Positions 17,450 through 26,814 are shown, numbered from the stretch's first letter. The stretch is 62,303 nucleotides of DNA from Psychroflexus sp. MES1-P1E (GCF_002836055.1 NZ_PJBS01000160.1:1-62303), one strand, 5' to 3'. The notes: generated from the sequence alone by a model not told the origin. Program-made: numbers and translations.

Positions 17450-20400
17450 ATGAAAAAAATTACTCTATTCCTAGCACTAATCCTCTCTGTATCTATCCAA
17501 GCCCAAGTCACAGAAATCTGGACAGACTACGGTGGGTTTTGGAATTCGTCATCCACCAATTTTAATACTGTCCGACCTGATAACTCTCACAACTTATTGG
17601 CGTTTAGGGTTGGGAATCCTGGGACTATTTATTCTACGGGGGTAGATGATGCGAAGTTGGATAATAATAATATTACTTATACACCACTAACAATAAGAGC
17701 ATTGCCAATTGCTACACTGCCAACAACAGTAGCAGGTGCTTATTTTGTTGGTTTAGGGCAATTGGCAGATGGGATTGATAACGGCGTAGATAATAGTTCT
17801 ACAAGCCCATTTCCTGCCATTACCCAAGGTTCGGAAGTTGCTAGTTTTTTAACACGAGGGCTACAAGGCTTAGATTTAGGTTCTTCTCTAACAAATATTC
17901 CGTCAGGGACTAGTTCAAGATTTAACTTGAGTAGCGGAGGTATTAAAACATCACAGCTTAATGATGGTAGTCCTGATATATTAGTAAGTCAAATTGCAGA
18001 GCCTAGTGGCACAGATATATTAAAATTTGTAGACTCTAACGGAGATACTGTAGGAAATTCTGTTGGTATTAATTTAGATAATAGTACATCTTTTCCTGCA
18101 GTTGGTGGTTGGACTTCTGATTTATATAAATTCGACAGTACACAAAACAAAACTGGTCGTGTAAATACAGATAGGAATTTACGATTTTTTGCAGTAGATT
18201 TAAATAGTTTTGGGATAACTATTGCAAATGCAGTTAATGCCGTGGCTTTAATTTATGAACCAGGAGGACGATCAGATCCTGCTTTTATTGCCTTTAACGA
18301 GCCTTCGCTTGGGGTGGCGAGTCAACTCGCGGTCAACTCTCAACCTACAGAGCAAGAGTGCGACGGTACTCTTGCTGACCCAATTGTAGTTCAAGTAGAA
18401 GACTCTGATGGTTTTGCTGTACCACAAGATAATATTGAAATCACAGCTACTTTGGCAACAGGCCCTGGTGATTTATTGGGAACTCTTGTAAAATTAACTA
18501 TTGGAAATGGTACAGTAAGCTTTGATGATTTACAATTTAGCGTAGGTGGTACACATACCATAGAATTTTCATATTCTAGTTTAGAGACAGCAATAACAAC
18601 TGCAATTTCTTTTCCGGCATCTTGTTCAGGAGATCCCGTAGAGTGGTCGGGAGATGTTAGCACTGCTTGGAATAACGTCAATAACTGGGTAGGTGGAGAA
18701 ATTCCTAATGCCAATTTTGATGTTATCATTCCTAATGGACGCCCTAGATACCCAGTTTTAGACTCAGATGCTGGTGCCAATGATTTAGAGATGGCAGATG
18801 CAACGTCCATTACCTTAAATGGACAACTTTTTGCCATTAACGGTTCTATGGCAAATATAGCTTCGGGAGCCTTTGTGGACGGATCTGCAGCAGGCTCAAC
18901 CTTGTTTTTTTCAAATCAGGATGCCGCCCAAATAATACCATCAGGTTTTATTTCTGGAGATTTATCCAACTTAACTGTAGAAAACCCAGATGGTGTCACT
19001 ACAGACTCAGATATATCTCTGTTAGAGGTGTTTAGCCTAATACAGGGTAATTTTACAATTCCTTCATCATCAACATTTACCTTCAGGAGTTCAGCTGCCA
19101 AAACAGCTGTGCTTGGTATAGTGTCGTCTGGTTCTAGTATAAGTGGCTGTGTCGTGATAGAGCGGTTTATACCAAGTGGAACTAGAGCGTTTAGATTTAT
19201 ATCTTCACCAGTCACTACCACTGTTTCTTGTGGAAAGCCAACGATACAAGACAACTTGCAGGAAGGTGGCCAAATAACTGATATTGAAAATACTCCTGTT
19301 GTTGATCCAAATCCAGGTTACGGAATCCATATTACGGGATCAACAACTGGCGCAAATGGATTTGATGCCACTAATACAGGAAATACATCTATGTTTACAT
19401 TCGCTGAATCAACACAAGCTTGGGTAAATATTCCCAATACAGATATAGACGGACTTTCCTCTGGACAGTCCTTTTTATCTCTTATAAGGGGAAGTAGAGC
19501 CTTAGACCTCACTGTTGATAACATCCAATTTGGACCAGATACAAGATTGAGATTTACAGGAGTATTAGCCACAGGAGATTGGAGTGTAGAGTCCAGTGAT
19601 CTTGGTCCAGATCTAGAAGATTTTAGTTTTATAGGAAATCCTTATCAAGCCCAAATTGACTTAAAAGCGTTCTTGGAGGGCAATAACGTAAGTGGTCTAA
19701 AAACAGATTATATTTATGTTTATGATCCAACTTTAGGAGAATCTGGTAGCTATGTTACGGTGGACTTATCAACAAACAACGGTACGCCCAACGTTGCGTC
19801 TGCCGCTGATAAATATTTGCAACCCCATCAAGCATTTTTTGCTGAGACTAAAGCGACTAATCCATCAGTGACTTTTGGTGAGATTTACAAAAAGACAGGT
19901 GCTTTGGCATCCGTAGGAAATGCTGTTTTCAGAGCACCTACGTCTAATGGTTCTTTGAACACAGAGCTAAATATTAATTTGAAAAGGAATGTAGATCTCG
20001 AGAGTTTCTTAGTAGATGGGGCTAGACTTGTAATGCACGATTATTATTCCAATGAAGTGAATGATAAAGATGCGCTCAAGTTTTCCAATTATGAAGAGTC
20101 CATTGCATTATTAAATTCTCTAGATGGGATTGAGGACTACTTGTCTGTAGAAAAAAGAGCGACGCCTATAGAAGGTGAAGTTGTTCAATTAAGTATTTGG
20201 AATTATTTTACCCCAAACAATACTTTAAGATCCACGAGCTATACTTTAAGTATAAAAGCAAGTCAACTCAACCAGATAGTTAGTCTTGTGGACAATTACA
20301 CCGAGCAAATTATCGAGCTTGCACAAAATGATGAAACAACTGATTATAGTTTCGAAATTTATAGTGCTATCCCGAATAGTTATGATTTCAATAGATTTAA

Positions 20401-20695
20401 ATTAGTCTTTGGAAAAACAACGCTTTCGGTTAACAATCCCATAGAGTTGGAAAGTTTCAAATTGTACCCCAACCCAAGTGCAGATAATCGCTTTACTATT
20501 TCTTTACCTAAGTTTATGAGTCAAGAAGTAAGTGTTGAAGTCTACGATATGTTGGGTAGAAATGTTTTTTCAGAAAACTATAAAACAGATTCGGGACGGA
20601 TCGATGTTTATGCCAAAGCTTTGACTTCTGGTATCTATTTAGTTAAACTTTCTTCGGAAGATCTTCAAGCTACTAAAAAGCTGATCATTAAATAA
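17450..20695 (+). CDS. large secreted protein with T9SS type A sorting domain
   Basis: 1081 residues. The signal peptide MKKITLFLALILSVSIQAQ is followed by a region with repeated beta motifs, a central segment around CSGDPVEWSGDVSTAWNNVNNW (cell-surface 'autotransporter-like' repeat type), and a C-terminal sorting domain starting LYPNPS and ending GIYLVKLSSEDLQATKKLIIK. The C-terminal domain sends the protein through PorV/PorU to the cell surface. The function of the body is unknown; an adhesin is plausible. A strong terminator follows. Confidence 0.85.
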   Translation: MKKITLFLALILSVSIQAQVTEIWTDYGGFWNSSSTNFNTVRPDNSHNLLAFRVGNPGTIYSTGVDDAKLDNNNITYTPLTIRALPIATLPTTVAGAYFVGLGQLADGIDNGVDNSSTSPFPAITQGSEVASFLTRGLQGLDLGSSLTNIPSGTSSRFNLSSGGIKTSQLNDGSPDILVSQIAEPSGTDILKFVDSNGDTVGNSVGINLDNSTSFPAVGGWTSDLYKFDSTQNKTGRVNTDRNLRFFAVDLNSFGITIANAVNAVALIYEPGGRSDPAFIAFNEPSLGVASQLAVNSQPTEQECDGTLADPIVVQVEDSDGFAVPQDNIEITATLATGPGDLLGTLVKLTIGNGTVSFDDLQFSVGGTHTIEFSYSSLETAITTAISFPASCSGDPVEWSGDVSTAWNNVNNWVGGEIPNANFDVIIPNGRPRYPVLDSDAGANDLEMADATSITLNGQLFAINGSMANIASGAFVDGSAAGSTLFFSNQDAAQIIPSGFISGDLSNLTVENPDGVTTDSDISLLEVFSLIQGNFTIPSSSTFTFRSSAAKTAVLGIVSSGSSISGCVVIERFIPSGTRAFRFISSPVTTTVSCGKPTIQDNLQEGGQITDIENTPVVDPNPGYGIHITGSTTGANGFDATNTGNTSMFTFAESTQAWVNIPNTDIDGLSSGQSFLSLIRGSRALDLTVDNIQFGPDTRLRFTGVLATGDWSVESSDLGPDLEDFSFIGNPYQAQIDLKAFLEGNNVSGLKTDYIYVYDPTLGESGSYVTVDLSTNNGTPNVASAADKYLQPHQAFFAETKATNPSVTFGEIYKKTGALASVGNAVFRAPTSNGSLNTELNINLKRNVDLESFLVDGARLVMHDYYSNEVNDKDALKFSNYEESIALLNSLDGIEDYLSVEKRATPIEGEVVQLSIWNYFTPNNTLRSTSYTLSIKASQLNQIVSLVDNYTEQIIELAQNDETTDYSFEIYSAIPNSYDFNRFKLVFGKTTLSVNNPIELESFKLYPNPSADNRFTISLPKFMSQEVSVEVYDMLGRNVFSENYKTDSGRIDVYAKALTSGIYLVKLSSEDLQATKKLIIK

Positions 20696-20715
20696 GGTTA
20701 TTTATTATTAACACC

Positions 20716-20748
20716 AAAAGCACGTTTTGTAAAAAAGCGTGCTTTTTT
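20716..20748 (+). terminator. intrinsic terminator
   Basis: AAAAGCACG pairs with CGTGCTTTT around an A/T loop, followed by TT. It ends the T9SS gene and lies 17 bases before the next start. Confidence 0.75.
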
Positions 20749-20764
20749 ATTTAAAACCCATACA

Positions 20765-21481
20765 GTGACAAATATCTTTAAATTCAAAGATTTTGAAGTT
20801 CGCCAATCTCAATCCTCTATGAAAATAGGGACGGATGCAGTGCTTTTAGGAGCATGGACAAAAATACCTGAAACGGTCCAAAGTATATTAGATGTTGGAG
20901 CTGGTACAGGAATATTAGCCCTGCAGATGGCTCAAAGAAGTTTTGCTGAAACCATCGATGCTGTTGAGATTGATCCGGATGCTTTTGAAGAATGTGTTGA
21001 TAACTTTGAAAATAGTCCTTGGGGAGATAGATTGTATTGTTACCATTCAGATTTTTATAGTTTTACCGAAGAAATGGAAGAAACATACGACCTCATTATT
21101 AGCAATCCGCCTTTTTTTGAAGTTTCTAAGAATCTTTCAACGAAAGGAAGGTCAACAGCCAGAAGTCAAACTGACTTAAATTTTGAAACTCTACTGTTGG
21201 GTGTTAACCACCTATTACACCAAGAGGGAACCTTATCTGTAATAGTGCCTTACGCTGCTAGTGAAGGTTTTATAAAAATAGCAGCTAGATTTGATTTGTA
21301 TCCAAATCAAATTTTAAATGTAAGAGGCCATTCATCTTCACCGCTTAAGCGATCGCTTATTAATTTCAGAAGAAATAAAGAAGAGAATATTATTCAAAAC
21401 GAATTGGTTATTGAGCTGGAAAGACATGTCTATACCCGAGATTATATAGATTTAGTTAAAGATTTCTATTTAAAGATGTGA
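20765..21481 (+). CDS. trmN6: tRNA1(Val) adenine-37 N6-methyltransferase (YfiC/TrmN6-like)
   Basis: 238 residues of a class I SAM methyltransferase. DVGAGTGILALQMA at 43-56 binds SAM and the NPPF motif at 114-117 marks an exocyclic-amine (adenine N6) methylase. The N-terminal FKQ-like segment MKIGTDAVLLGAW is characteristic of the YfiC family, which modifies A37 of tRNA-Val. The start codon is GTG. Confidence 0.88.
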   Translation: MTNIFKFKDFEVRQSQSSMKIGTDAVLLGAWTKIPETVQSILDVGAGTGILALQMAQRSFAETIDAVEIDPDAFEECVDNFENSPWGDRLYCYHSDFYSFTEEMEETYDLIISNPPFFEVSKNLSTKGRSTARSQTDLNFETLLLGVNHLLHQEGTLSVIVPYAASEGFIKIAARFDLYPNQILNVRGHSSSPLKRSLINFRRNKEENIIQNELVIELERHVYTRDYIDLVKDFYLKM

Positions 21482-21541
21482 TTATTTACGATTTAATCAA
21501 AATAATAACAAAGCTTCACAGATGTTCATAATTCTATTCAT

Positions 21542-21549
21542 TAAATTTG
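21542..21549 (+). promoter_or_regulatory. promoter -7 box TAAATTTG
   Basis: TAnnTTTG match 23 bases before the acyl-CoA dehydrogenase ATG. The -33 region has no clear TTG. Confidence 0.5.
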
Positions 21550-21572
21550 TGAACAACATTTGAAAAAAAATT

Positions 21573-22751
21573 ATGAGACAAGATACGTTCCAAGCTCCAG
21601 ATTACTATGAAATCGACGATTTGCTCACCGAAGAACACCGGATGATTCGTCAAGCTGCTCGTGACTGGGTAAAGCGCGATGTAAGTCCAATTATAGAAGA
21701 GGCTGCACAAAAAGCAGAATTTCCAAAGTCAATCATCAAAGGGTTATCAAATATTGGTGCTTTTGGTCCCTACATTCCAGAAGAGTATGGCGGTGCTGGA
21801 CTAGATCAGATTTCTTACGGTTTAATCATGCAAGAAATAGAGCGTGGTGATAGTGGCGTAAGGTCTACAGCTTCTGTTCAATCTTCTTTGGTTATGTTTC
21901 CTATTTATGAATTCGGAACTGAAGAGCAGCGGAAGAAATTCTTACCAAAATTAGCTTCAGGAGAGTTTATGGGATCGTTTGGGTTAACCGAACCTGATCA
22001 TGGTTCTAATCCAAGTGGTATGACAACTCATTTTGTAGATAAAGGAGATCATTATTTACTTAATGGAGCGAAAATGTGGATTTCCAACTCCCCATTTTGT
22101 GATATTGCTGTGGTTTGGGCTAAAAACGAAGAAGGTAGAATTCATGGACTTATTGTAGAGCGTGGTATGGAAGGGTTTTCCACTCCTGAAACTCATAACA
22201 AATGGTCCCTTAGAGCTTCTGCAACTGGTGAATTGATTTTCCAAGATGTAAAAGTTCCTAAAGAAAATTTGCTTCCAGGTAAAAGTGGCTTAGGAGCGCC
22301 ATTGTTATGTTTAGATTCAGCTCGATATGGTATAGCCTGGGGTGCTATTGGAGCGGCTATGGATTGTTACGATACTGCTCTGCGGTATGCCAAAGAACGT
22401 ATTCAATTTGGAAAACCTATTGCTGGTTTTCAATTACAACAAAAGAAACTAGCTGAAATGATTACTGAAATTACAAAAGCACAGCTTTTGGCGTTGAGAT
22501 TAGGTCAGTTGAAAAACGAAGGAAAAGCCTCTACTGCTCAAATTTCTATGGCTAAACGAAATAATGTAGAAATGGCTATTCATATTGCCAGAGAATCGCG
22601 GCAAATTCTTGGTGGAATGGGAATTACAGGAGACTATAGCATCATGCGCCATATGATGAATCTCGAGAGTGTAATTACTTACGAAGGAACTCACGATATT
22701 CACTTATTGATTACAGGACTTGACATTACAGGTCTATCTGCTTTCAAATAA
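21573..22751 (+). CDS. acyl-CoA dehydrogenase, glutaryl-CoA dehydrogenase-like
   Basis: 392 residues with the standard helical-beta-helical acyl-CoA dehydrogenase fold: GSFGLTEPDHGSNP (FAD/substrate), KMWISNSPFCDIAVVWAK, RIQFGKPIAGFQL and the catalytic Glu in TYEGTHDIH. MNLESVITYEGTHDIHLLI and GLDITGLSAF closely follow the glutaryl-CoA dehydrogenase signature, so degradation of lysine/tryptophan via glutaryl-CoA is likely. It is monocistronic, with its own promoter box and terminator. Confidence 0.85.
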   Translation: MRQDTFQAPDYYEIDDLLTEEHRMIRQAARDWVKRDVSPIIEEAAQKAEFPKSIIKGLSNIGAFGPYIPEEYGGAGLDQISYGLIMQEIERGDSGVRSTASVQSSLVMFPIYEFGTEEQRKKFLPKLASGEFMGSFGLTEPDHGSNPSGMTTHFVDKGDHYLLNGAKMWISNSPFCDIAVVWAKNEEGRIHGLIVERGMEGFSTPETHNKWSLRASATGELIFQDVKVPKENLLPGKSGLGAPLLCLDSARYGIAWGAIGAAMDCYDTALRYAKERIQFGKPIAGFQLQQKKLAEMITEITKAQLLALRLGQLKNEGKASTAQISMAKRNNVEMAIHIARESRQILGGMGITGDYSIMRHMMNLESVITYEGTHDIHLLITGLDITGLSAFK

Positions 22752-22787
22752 GTAGAATATCTTTTAAAGAAAATATAAAAATTGCAG

Positions 22788-22817
22788 CCAGTTGAACTTG
22801 TTTTAACTGGTTTTTTT
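22788..22817 (+). terminator. terminator overlapping the next promoter
   Basis: CCAGTT (22788-22793) and AACTGG (22805-22810), followed by seven T residues that run directly into the TATTTTTG box of the next gene. A compact terminator-promoter junction. Confidence 0.65.
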
Positions 22818-22824
22818 ATTTTTG
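22817..22824 (+). promoter_or_regulatory. promoter -7 box TATTTTTG
   Basis: TAnnTTTG match 17 bases before the DUF3050 ATG, with TTG at 22792-22794 at 22-base spacing. The -33 element lies inside the terminator stem of the upstream gene. Confidence 0.5.
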
Positions 22825-22840
22825 TATAAATTACACAAAG

Positions 22841-23626
22841 ATGAATCAGGTTGATGAAGTACAAGTAAGTTTAAAAGAGTTAAGAGACCAACTTATGGGT
22901 CACATGTTATATAAAGATGTTGAGAGCCCACAGGATTTAAAAATCTTTATGGAGCACCATGTTTTTGCAGTTTGGGATTTTATGTCCTTATTAAAGTCGC
23001 TTCAAACACAACTCACCTGTACGACTTCACCATGGGTTCCTATAGGAAATCCAAAGCATAGATATCTTATAAATGAAATTGTCTTGGCAGAAGAAACAGA
23101 CCTCAATTCTTATGGTGAGCGCCAAAGTCACTTTGAGATGTATTTGGATGCCATGAAAAAGGCTGAATCCTCAACTAAAGTCATTCATGAGTTTGTTAAC
23201 CAAATACAAGAAGGGACTGACATTTTTTCGGTAATCTCTACTAGCGATTTACCGATTTCAGTCAAAGAATTTATGTTGTTTACATTTAATGTTATCAAAA
23301 GAAACAAACCTCATGAGATTGCTGCTTGTTTTACATTTGGTAGAGAAGAATTGATTCCAGATATGTTTACCTCTATCATAGGTGAAATACAAAAGAACTT
23401 TCCAAAAGAGGATTTAAGTTTGTTTAAATACTATTTCGATAGGCATATTGAATTGGATGCAGACGAACACGGTCCTATGGCCTTAGAATTAATCACAGAG
23501 TTGTGTGGTTCAGATAAGCAGAAGTGGAAAGAAGTAGAGGTTTGCTCACGAGAAGCTTTAGAAAAGAGGTTAGGCTTATGGAACGGGATCGCTAAAGAAA
23601 TAAATTACTACAAGGCTATTGCCTAA
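22841..23626 (+). CDS. DUF3050 protein, heme-oxygenase-like fold
   Basis: 261 residues, all-helical. The pattern E39-HH (MEHHVFAVWDFM), E87/E88 (EIVLAEETD), and YFDRHIELDADEHG near residues 197-210 is that of the heme-oxygenase-like diiron-oxidase scaffold (Glu/His ligands on helices 1, 3 and 5). DUF3050 itself has no assigned reaction. It probably binds two metal ions and activates oxygen on a small substrate. Confidence 0.75.
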   Translation: MNQVDEVQVSLKELRDQLMGHMLYKDVESPQDLKIFMEHHVFAVWDFMSLLKSLQTQLTCTTSPWVPIGNPKHRYLINEIVLAEETDLNSYGERQSHFEMYLDAMKKAESSTKVIHEFVNQIQEGTDIFSVISTSDLPISVKEFMLFTFNVIKRNKPHEIAACFTFGREELIPDMFTSIIGEIQKNFPKEDLSLFKYYFDRHIELDADEHGPMALELITELCGSDKQKWKEVEVCSREALEKRLGLWNGIAKEINYYKAIA

Positions 23627-23633
23627 AAAAAAG

Positions 23634-23795
23634 CCTCATCATCCCAAATCCCATCCCTAACCCTTCCCCAAGGAAAGGGGAAAATCCCCACCCTACCCCC
23701 AAAGGTGAGGAGAAAAGAAACTGAGTGAAAATTATTTTCCCTTTGGGGGATAGGTGAATTTCTCCCTCCTTTGGAGGGAGCTAGAGGGATGATTT
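23634..23795. repeat. palindrome-rich intergenic repeat element
   Basis: A block unlike its surroundings: C-rich on the left (CCCTTCCCC, CCCCACCCTACCCCCAAAGG) and G-rich on the right. It has nested inverted repeats CCTTTCC/GGAAAGG-like and CTCCCTCC-TTT-GGAGGGAG (about 23762-23781). The outer ends ATCATCCC (23638-23645) and GGGATGAT (23786-23793) are inverted. This type of CCCTTTGGGG/CTCCCTCC element recurs between genes in many flavobacteria. It ends at the ferredoxin stop and may act as its terminator. Confidence 0.7.
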
Positions 23796-24125
23796 TTACT
23801 CCTCACTAGGAGCTAATTCCACTTTAAGGCCTTCTAAATCTTCAGTAATAGGGAGCTGGCAGCTTAATCTACTATTATCTTCAACATAGAAAGCTTCAGC
23901 TAGCATAGCTTCTTCTTCATCTCCTTTTTCTGGAAGTGGAGTGATAGATTGTATATAGCACTGGCAAGAGGCGCACATTGCCATGCCACCACAGATGCCA
24001 ATAGAGCCCTCAGGAGCAAGTTCATAAGAACGAATAACCTCCATGAGATTCATAGCCATATCTGTGGGAGCATCAACTAAGTGGGATGTTCCTTCCCGAT
24101 CGACTATTGTAATTTTTACATCCAT
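23796..24125 (-). CDS. 2Fe-2S ferredoxin (adrenodoxin type)
   Basis: 110 residues from the ATG at 24125 (MDVKITIVDREG); a longer reading back to 24167 is unlikely. The cluster ligands C45, C51, C54 and C89 follow the C-x5-C-x2-C-xn-C pattern (ICGGMAMCASC ... LSC). It transfers electrons in the cytoplasm. The neighbouring ferredoxin reductase is its obvious partner. Confidence 0.9.
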   Translation of the reverse strand: MDVKITIVDREGTSHLVDAPTDMAMNLMEVIRSYELAPEGSIGICGGMAMCASCQCYIQSITPLPEKGDEEEAMLAEAFYVEDNSRLSCQLPITEDLEGLKVELAPSEE

Positions 24126-24216
24126 AAGAAATCTCCAATCAAAGGTTAATTTGGTAAACAAAAGCACTGTGTCTGTAGATACATGTTGAGTACTTCTATG
24201 ATGATTTTAAACAAAA

Positions 24217-24246
24217 CACCTTGCTAAGATTGTTCCTAGCAAGGTG
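24217..24246 (-). terminator. terminator after the ferredoxin reductase gene
   Basis: CACCTTGCTA (24217-24226) and TAGCAAGGTG (24237-24246) form a perfect 10-bp stem. On the minus strand it is followed by TTTTGTTT. It lies between the reductase and the ferredoxin, so the ferredoxin probably has separate transcription or receives only read-through. Confidence 0.75.
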
Positions 24247-24266
24247 AGATTATTTATGACATACCA

Positions 24267-25328
24267 TTAATCAATACTTCTAACTACGGCTTTAGGGGCT
24301 TCTTTTTTGGTCCCATCAAATCCAGTCACACCACCTACTGTTGTGTATTTCATCACATAGCGTTTATCAGGATGGATTCTTCGAAAAGCACTTTGACACA
24401 TAAGCGTAGCTTCATGAAAACCACATAAAATTAACTTCAATTTTCCAGGATAAATATTCACATCTCCAATAGCGTATATTCCAGGGATATTGGTTTGATA
24501 ATCTAAGGTGTTATCGACTTTTATAGCATTCTTTTCAATTTCTAACCCCCAGTTGGCTATAGGACCTAATTTAGGAGATAAACCAAATAATGGAATAAAA
24601 TAATCTGTATCTAATTCGAAATCCTCTTCAGGATTATTGTTCATCCTTATAGTCACGGACTCTAATTGCTCGTTTCCATATACATTAACAATCTCTGCTG
24701 GGGTAATCAATTTTATTTTACCAATGTCTTTTAGTTCTTTCACACGGTCTACAGACTCTAGAGCCCCTCTGAATTCATTTCGCCTATGGACTAAAGTAAC
24801 TTCAGAGGCAATATCTGCCAAGTAAATACTCCAATCTAAAGCGGAATCTCCACCGCCAGAAATAACCACAGACTTATCTCTGAACTTCTCAGGATCTTTT
24901 ACCATGTAGTGAACTCCTTTATTTTCAAACAGAGAAAGATTAGCAATAGGTGGCTTTCTAGGTACAAAGCTCCCTAAACCTCCAGCAATGGCAATGATAG
25001 GGGCATGGTGTTGTGTTCCTTGGTCTGTAGTCACAATAAAGCTTCCATCTTCCTGCTTTTCTATATCTTGAGCCTTTTCGCCCAAAGTAAATCCTGGCTG
25101 GAAAGATTTGATTTGCTCCATCAAATTATCGACTAGTTGCCCAGCTTTCACCTCAGGAAATCCTGGAATGTCATAAATAGGTTTCTTTGGATAAAGCTCG
25201 GATAATTGTCCACCAGGTTGTGGTAGGGCATCTATGATATGACACTTCAGCTTTAATAAACCGGCTTCAAAGACTGCAAAAAGTCCTGTTGGACCGGCGC
25301 CTATAATTAGAATATCAGTTTTAATCAT
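24267..25328 (-). CDS. ferredoxin-NADP+ reductase, thioredoxin-reductase-like (type 2)
   Basis: 353 residues with two Rossmann motifs: IIGAGPTGLFAVFEAG for FAD and ISGGGDSALDWSIYLA for NADPH, then AIGDVNIYPGKLKLI. The CxxC redox pair of true thioredoxin reductase is missing, which points to the TrxR-like FNR group. It is the apparent partner of the ferredoxin downstream. The gene order NifU-Mrp upstream ties it to Fe-S metabolism. Confidence 0.88.
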   Translation of the reverse strand: MIKTDILIIGAGPTGLFAVFEAGLLKLKCHIIDALPQPGGQLSELYPKKPIYDIPGFPEVKAGQLVDNLMEQIKSFQPGFTLGEKAQDIEKQEDGSFIVTTDQGTQHHAPIIAIAGGLGSFVPRKPPIANLSLFENKGVHYMVKDPEKFRDKSVVISGGGDSALDWSIYLADIASEVTLVHRRNEFRGALESVDRVKELKDIGKIKLITPAEIVNVYGNEQLESVTIRMNNNPEEDFELDTDYFIPLFGLSPKLGPIANWGLEIEKNAIKVDNTLDYQTNIPGIYAIGDVNIYPGKLKLILCGFHEATLMCQSAFRRIHPDKRYVMKYTTVGGVTGFDGTKKEAPKAVVRSID

Positions 25329-25370
25329 ACTTTAAAGTAACAGTTGAATAAAAATTAAAGAATTTCACCT

Positions 25371-25634
25371 TTATTTGTTAGCAAATTGACCTACCGTCAC
25401 ATTTATAACCTCTTTTATTTGAGGAGCATATTTTTTTATCGTCATCTCTACTCCAGACTTTAAGGTCATTTGGTTGACTGTGCAGTCTACGCAAGTTCCT
25501 AAAAGTTGAACTTTAACCAGTGAGTCGTCTTCAATAGATAAAAGCTCGATATCTCCACCATCACTTTTCAAAAAAGGACGAATTTCATCTAAAGCAATCT
25601 CTACTGTTTTTCTTAATTCTTGACCAGTCATCAT
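25371..25634 (-). CDS. NifU C-terminal-domain (Nfu) iron-sulfur protein
   Basis: 87 residues with C48 and C51 in GTCVDC, the cluster-carrying CxxC of Nfu proteins, within the usual FLKSDGGDIELL ... VNQMTLKSGVE context. A carrier of Fe-S clusters to apoproteins. Its start overlaps the end of the Mrp gene by 4 bases (ATGA). MM makes 25631 an equivalent start. Confidence 0.9.
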   Translation of the reverse strand: MMTGQELRKTVEIALDEIRPFLKSDGGDIELLSIEDDSLVKVQLLGTCVDCTVNQMTLKSGVEMTIKKYAPQIKEVINVTVGQFANK

Positions 25635-26776
25635 ATTTTCTTATTTTTAATTGCACTACAACCCGCCATGGTTGTTATCTTAATGGCATCTGTAGGCGGT
25701 AAGTTCTTATTTCTATTCACTACTTCTTGCACCGTGTTTTTTGTCAATTCCTTAAAAGACTCACTAAGTGGTGTTCCATCTTGCAAGGCTGCAGGTCGAC
25801 CGATATCACCTGATTCTCTTAAACTTTGTACCAATGGAATTTCACCTAAAAAAGGCACTCCGATATCTTCAGCAAGATATCTAGCTCCTTTTTCTCCAAA
25901 GATATAGTATTTGTTATCAGGTAATTCCTCTGGAGTAAAATAGGCCATATTTTCGCAGATACCTAAAACTGGAACGTTTATGCTTTCCTGTTGAAACATA
26001 GACACTGCTTTTTTTGCGTCTGCCAAAGCCACATTTTGTGGGGTGCTTACAATTAAAGCTCCTGTAATGGGCATGGACTGCATAATCGATAAATGAATAT
26101 CTCCAGTTCCTGGGGGGAGGTCAACTAATAAGAAGTCAAGTTCTCCCCAATCTGAATCAAAAATCATTTGGTTGAGAGCCTTCGCTGCCATAGGTCCTCT
26201 CCAAATCACGGCTTCATCGGGTTTGGTAAAAAACCCTATCGATAATATTTTGACACCATAATTCTCAATAGGCTTCATTTTGGATTTACCGTTCTTAGTT
26301 ACCGAAAGTGGCTTTTCATTAGCGACGTCAAACATTATTGGACCAGATGGGCCGTAAATATCAGCATCTAAAAGTCCTACTTTAAATCCCATCTTAGTTA
26401 GAGTTACCGCTAGATTTGCAGTGACTGTAGATTTTCCTACACCTCCTTTACCAGAGGCTACGGCAATAATATTTTGGATCCCAGGGATGGGTTTACCTTT
26501 TATTTCATTAGTGGCTTTTTTCTCTTTAGCCTCCACACTTATTTTTACTTCGACTTTAGCTTTTGCGTAAACGTGTTTGTGGATAGCTTTCATTACATCT
26601 ACCTCTGCACGTTTCTTAATATGTAAGGCAGGAGTAGATAGTTTTAGATCTACAACAACCTCATCGCCAAAAGTGACAATATTTTGTAAAGCTCCGCTTT
26701 CTACTATATTTTGCCCTTCTCCTGCAACAGTTATAGTTTCAAGAGCTTTTTTTATGTCGTCTTTATTGAGTTTCAT
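25631..26776 (-). CDS. Mrp/ApbC-family ATP-binding iron-sulfur carrier
   Basis: 381 residues: a DUF59/MIP18-like domain (1-80), then a P-loop ATPase with the deviant Walker motif GKGGVGKST (109-117), DADIYGPS and PPGTGDIH. In many Mrp proteins a CxxC after the ENM motif binds the cluster; here GICENMAYFTPEELP has none, leaving only isolated cysteines (C288 region and GCSAI near the end). It shares an operon with Nfu. A role in cluster delivery is likely. Confidence 0.88.
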   Translation of the reverse strand: MKLNKDDIKKALETITVAGEGQNIVESGALQNIVTFGDEVVVDLKLSTPALHIKKRAEVDVMKAIHKHVYAKAKVEVKISVEAKEKKATNEIKGKPIPGIQNIIAVASGKGGVGKSTVTANLAVTLTKMGFKVGLLDADIYGPSGPIMFDVANEKPLSVTKNGKSKMKPIENYGVKILSIGFFTKPDEAVIWRGPMAAKALNQMIFDSDWGELDFLLVDLPPGTGDIHLSIMQSMPITGALIVSTPQNVALADAKKAVSMFQQESINVPVLGICENMAYFTPEELPDNKYYIFGEKGARYLAEDIGVPFLGEIPLVQSLRESGDIGRPAALQDGTPLSESFKELTKNTVQEVVNRNKNLPPTDAIKITTMAGCSAIKNKKI

Positions 26777-26814
26777 ACACTTATAAAAATTCTAATTAAG
26801 ATTTAATCTAAATG

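Noticed and set aside
18391-18837. 148-codon minus-strand ORF inside the T9SS cargo gene
   Set aside because: A shadow of the real plus-strand gene, which has a signal peptide and sorting domain.
23627-23795. CRISPR-like or G-quadruplex array
   Set aside because: G/C tracts are not regularly spaced repeats and no cas genes are present; the block reads as inverted repeats.
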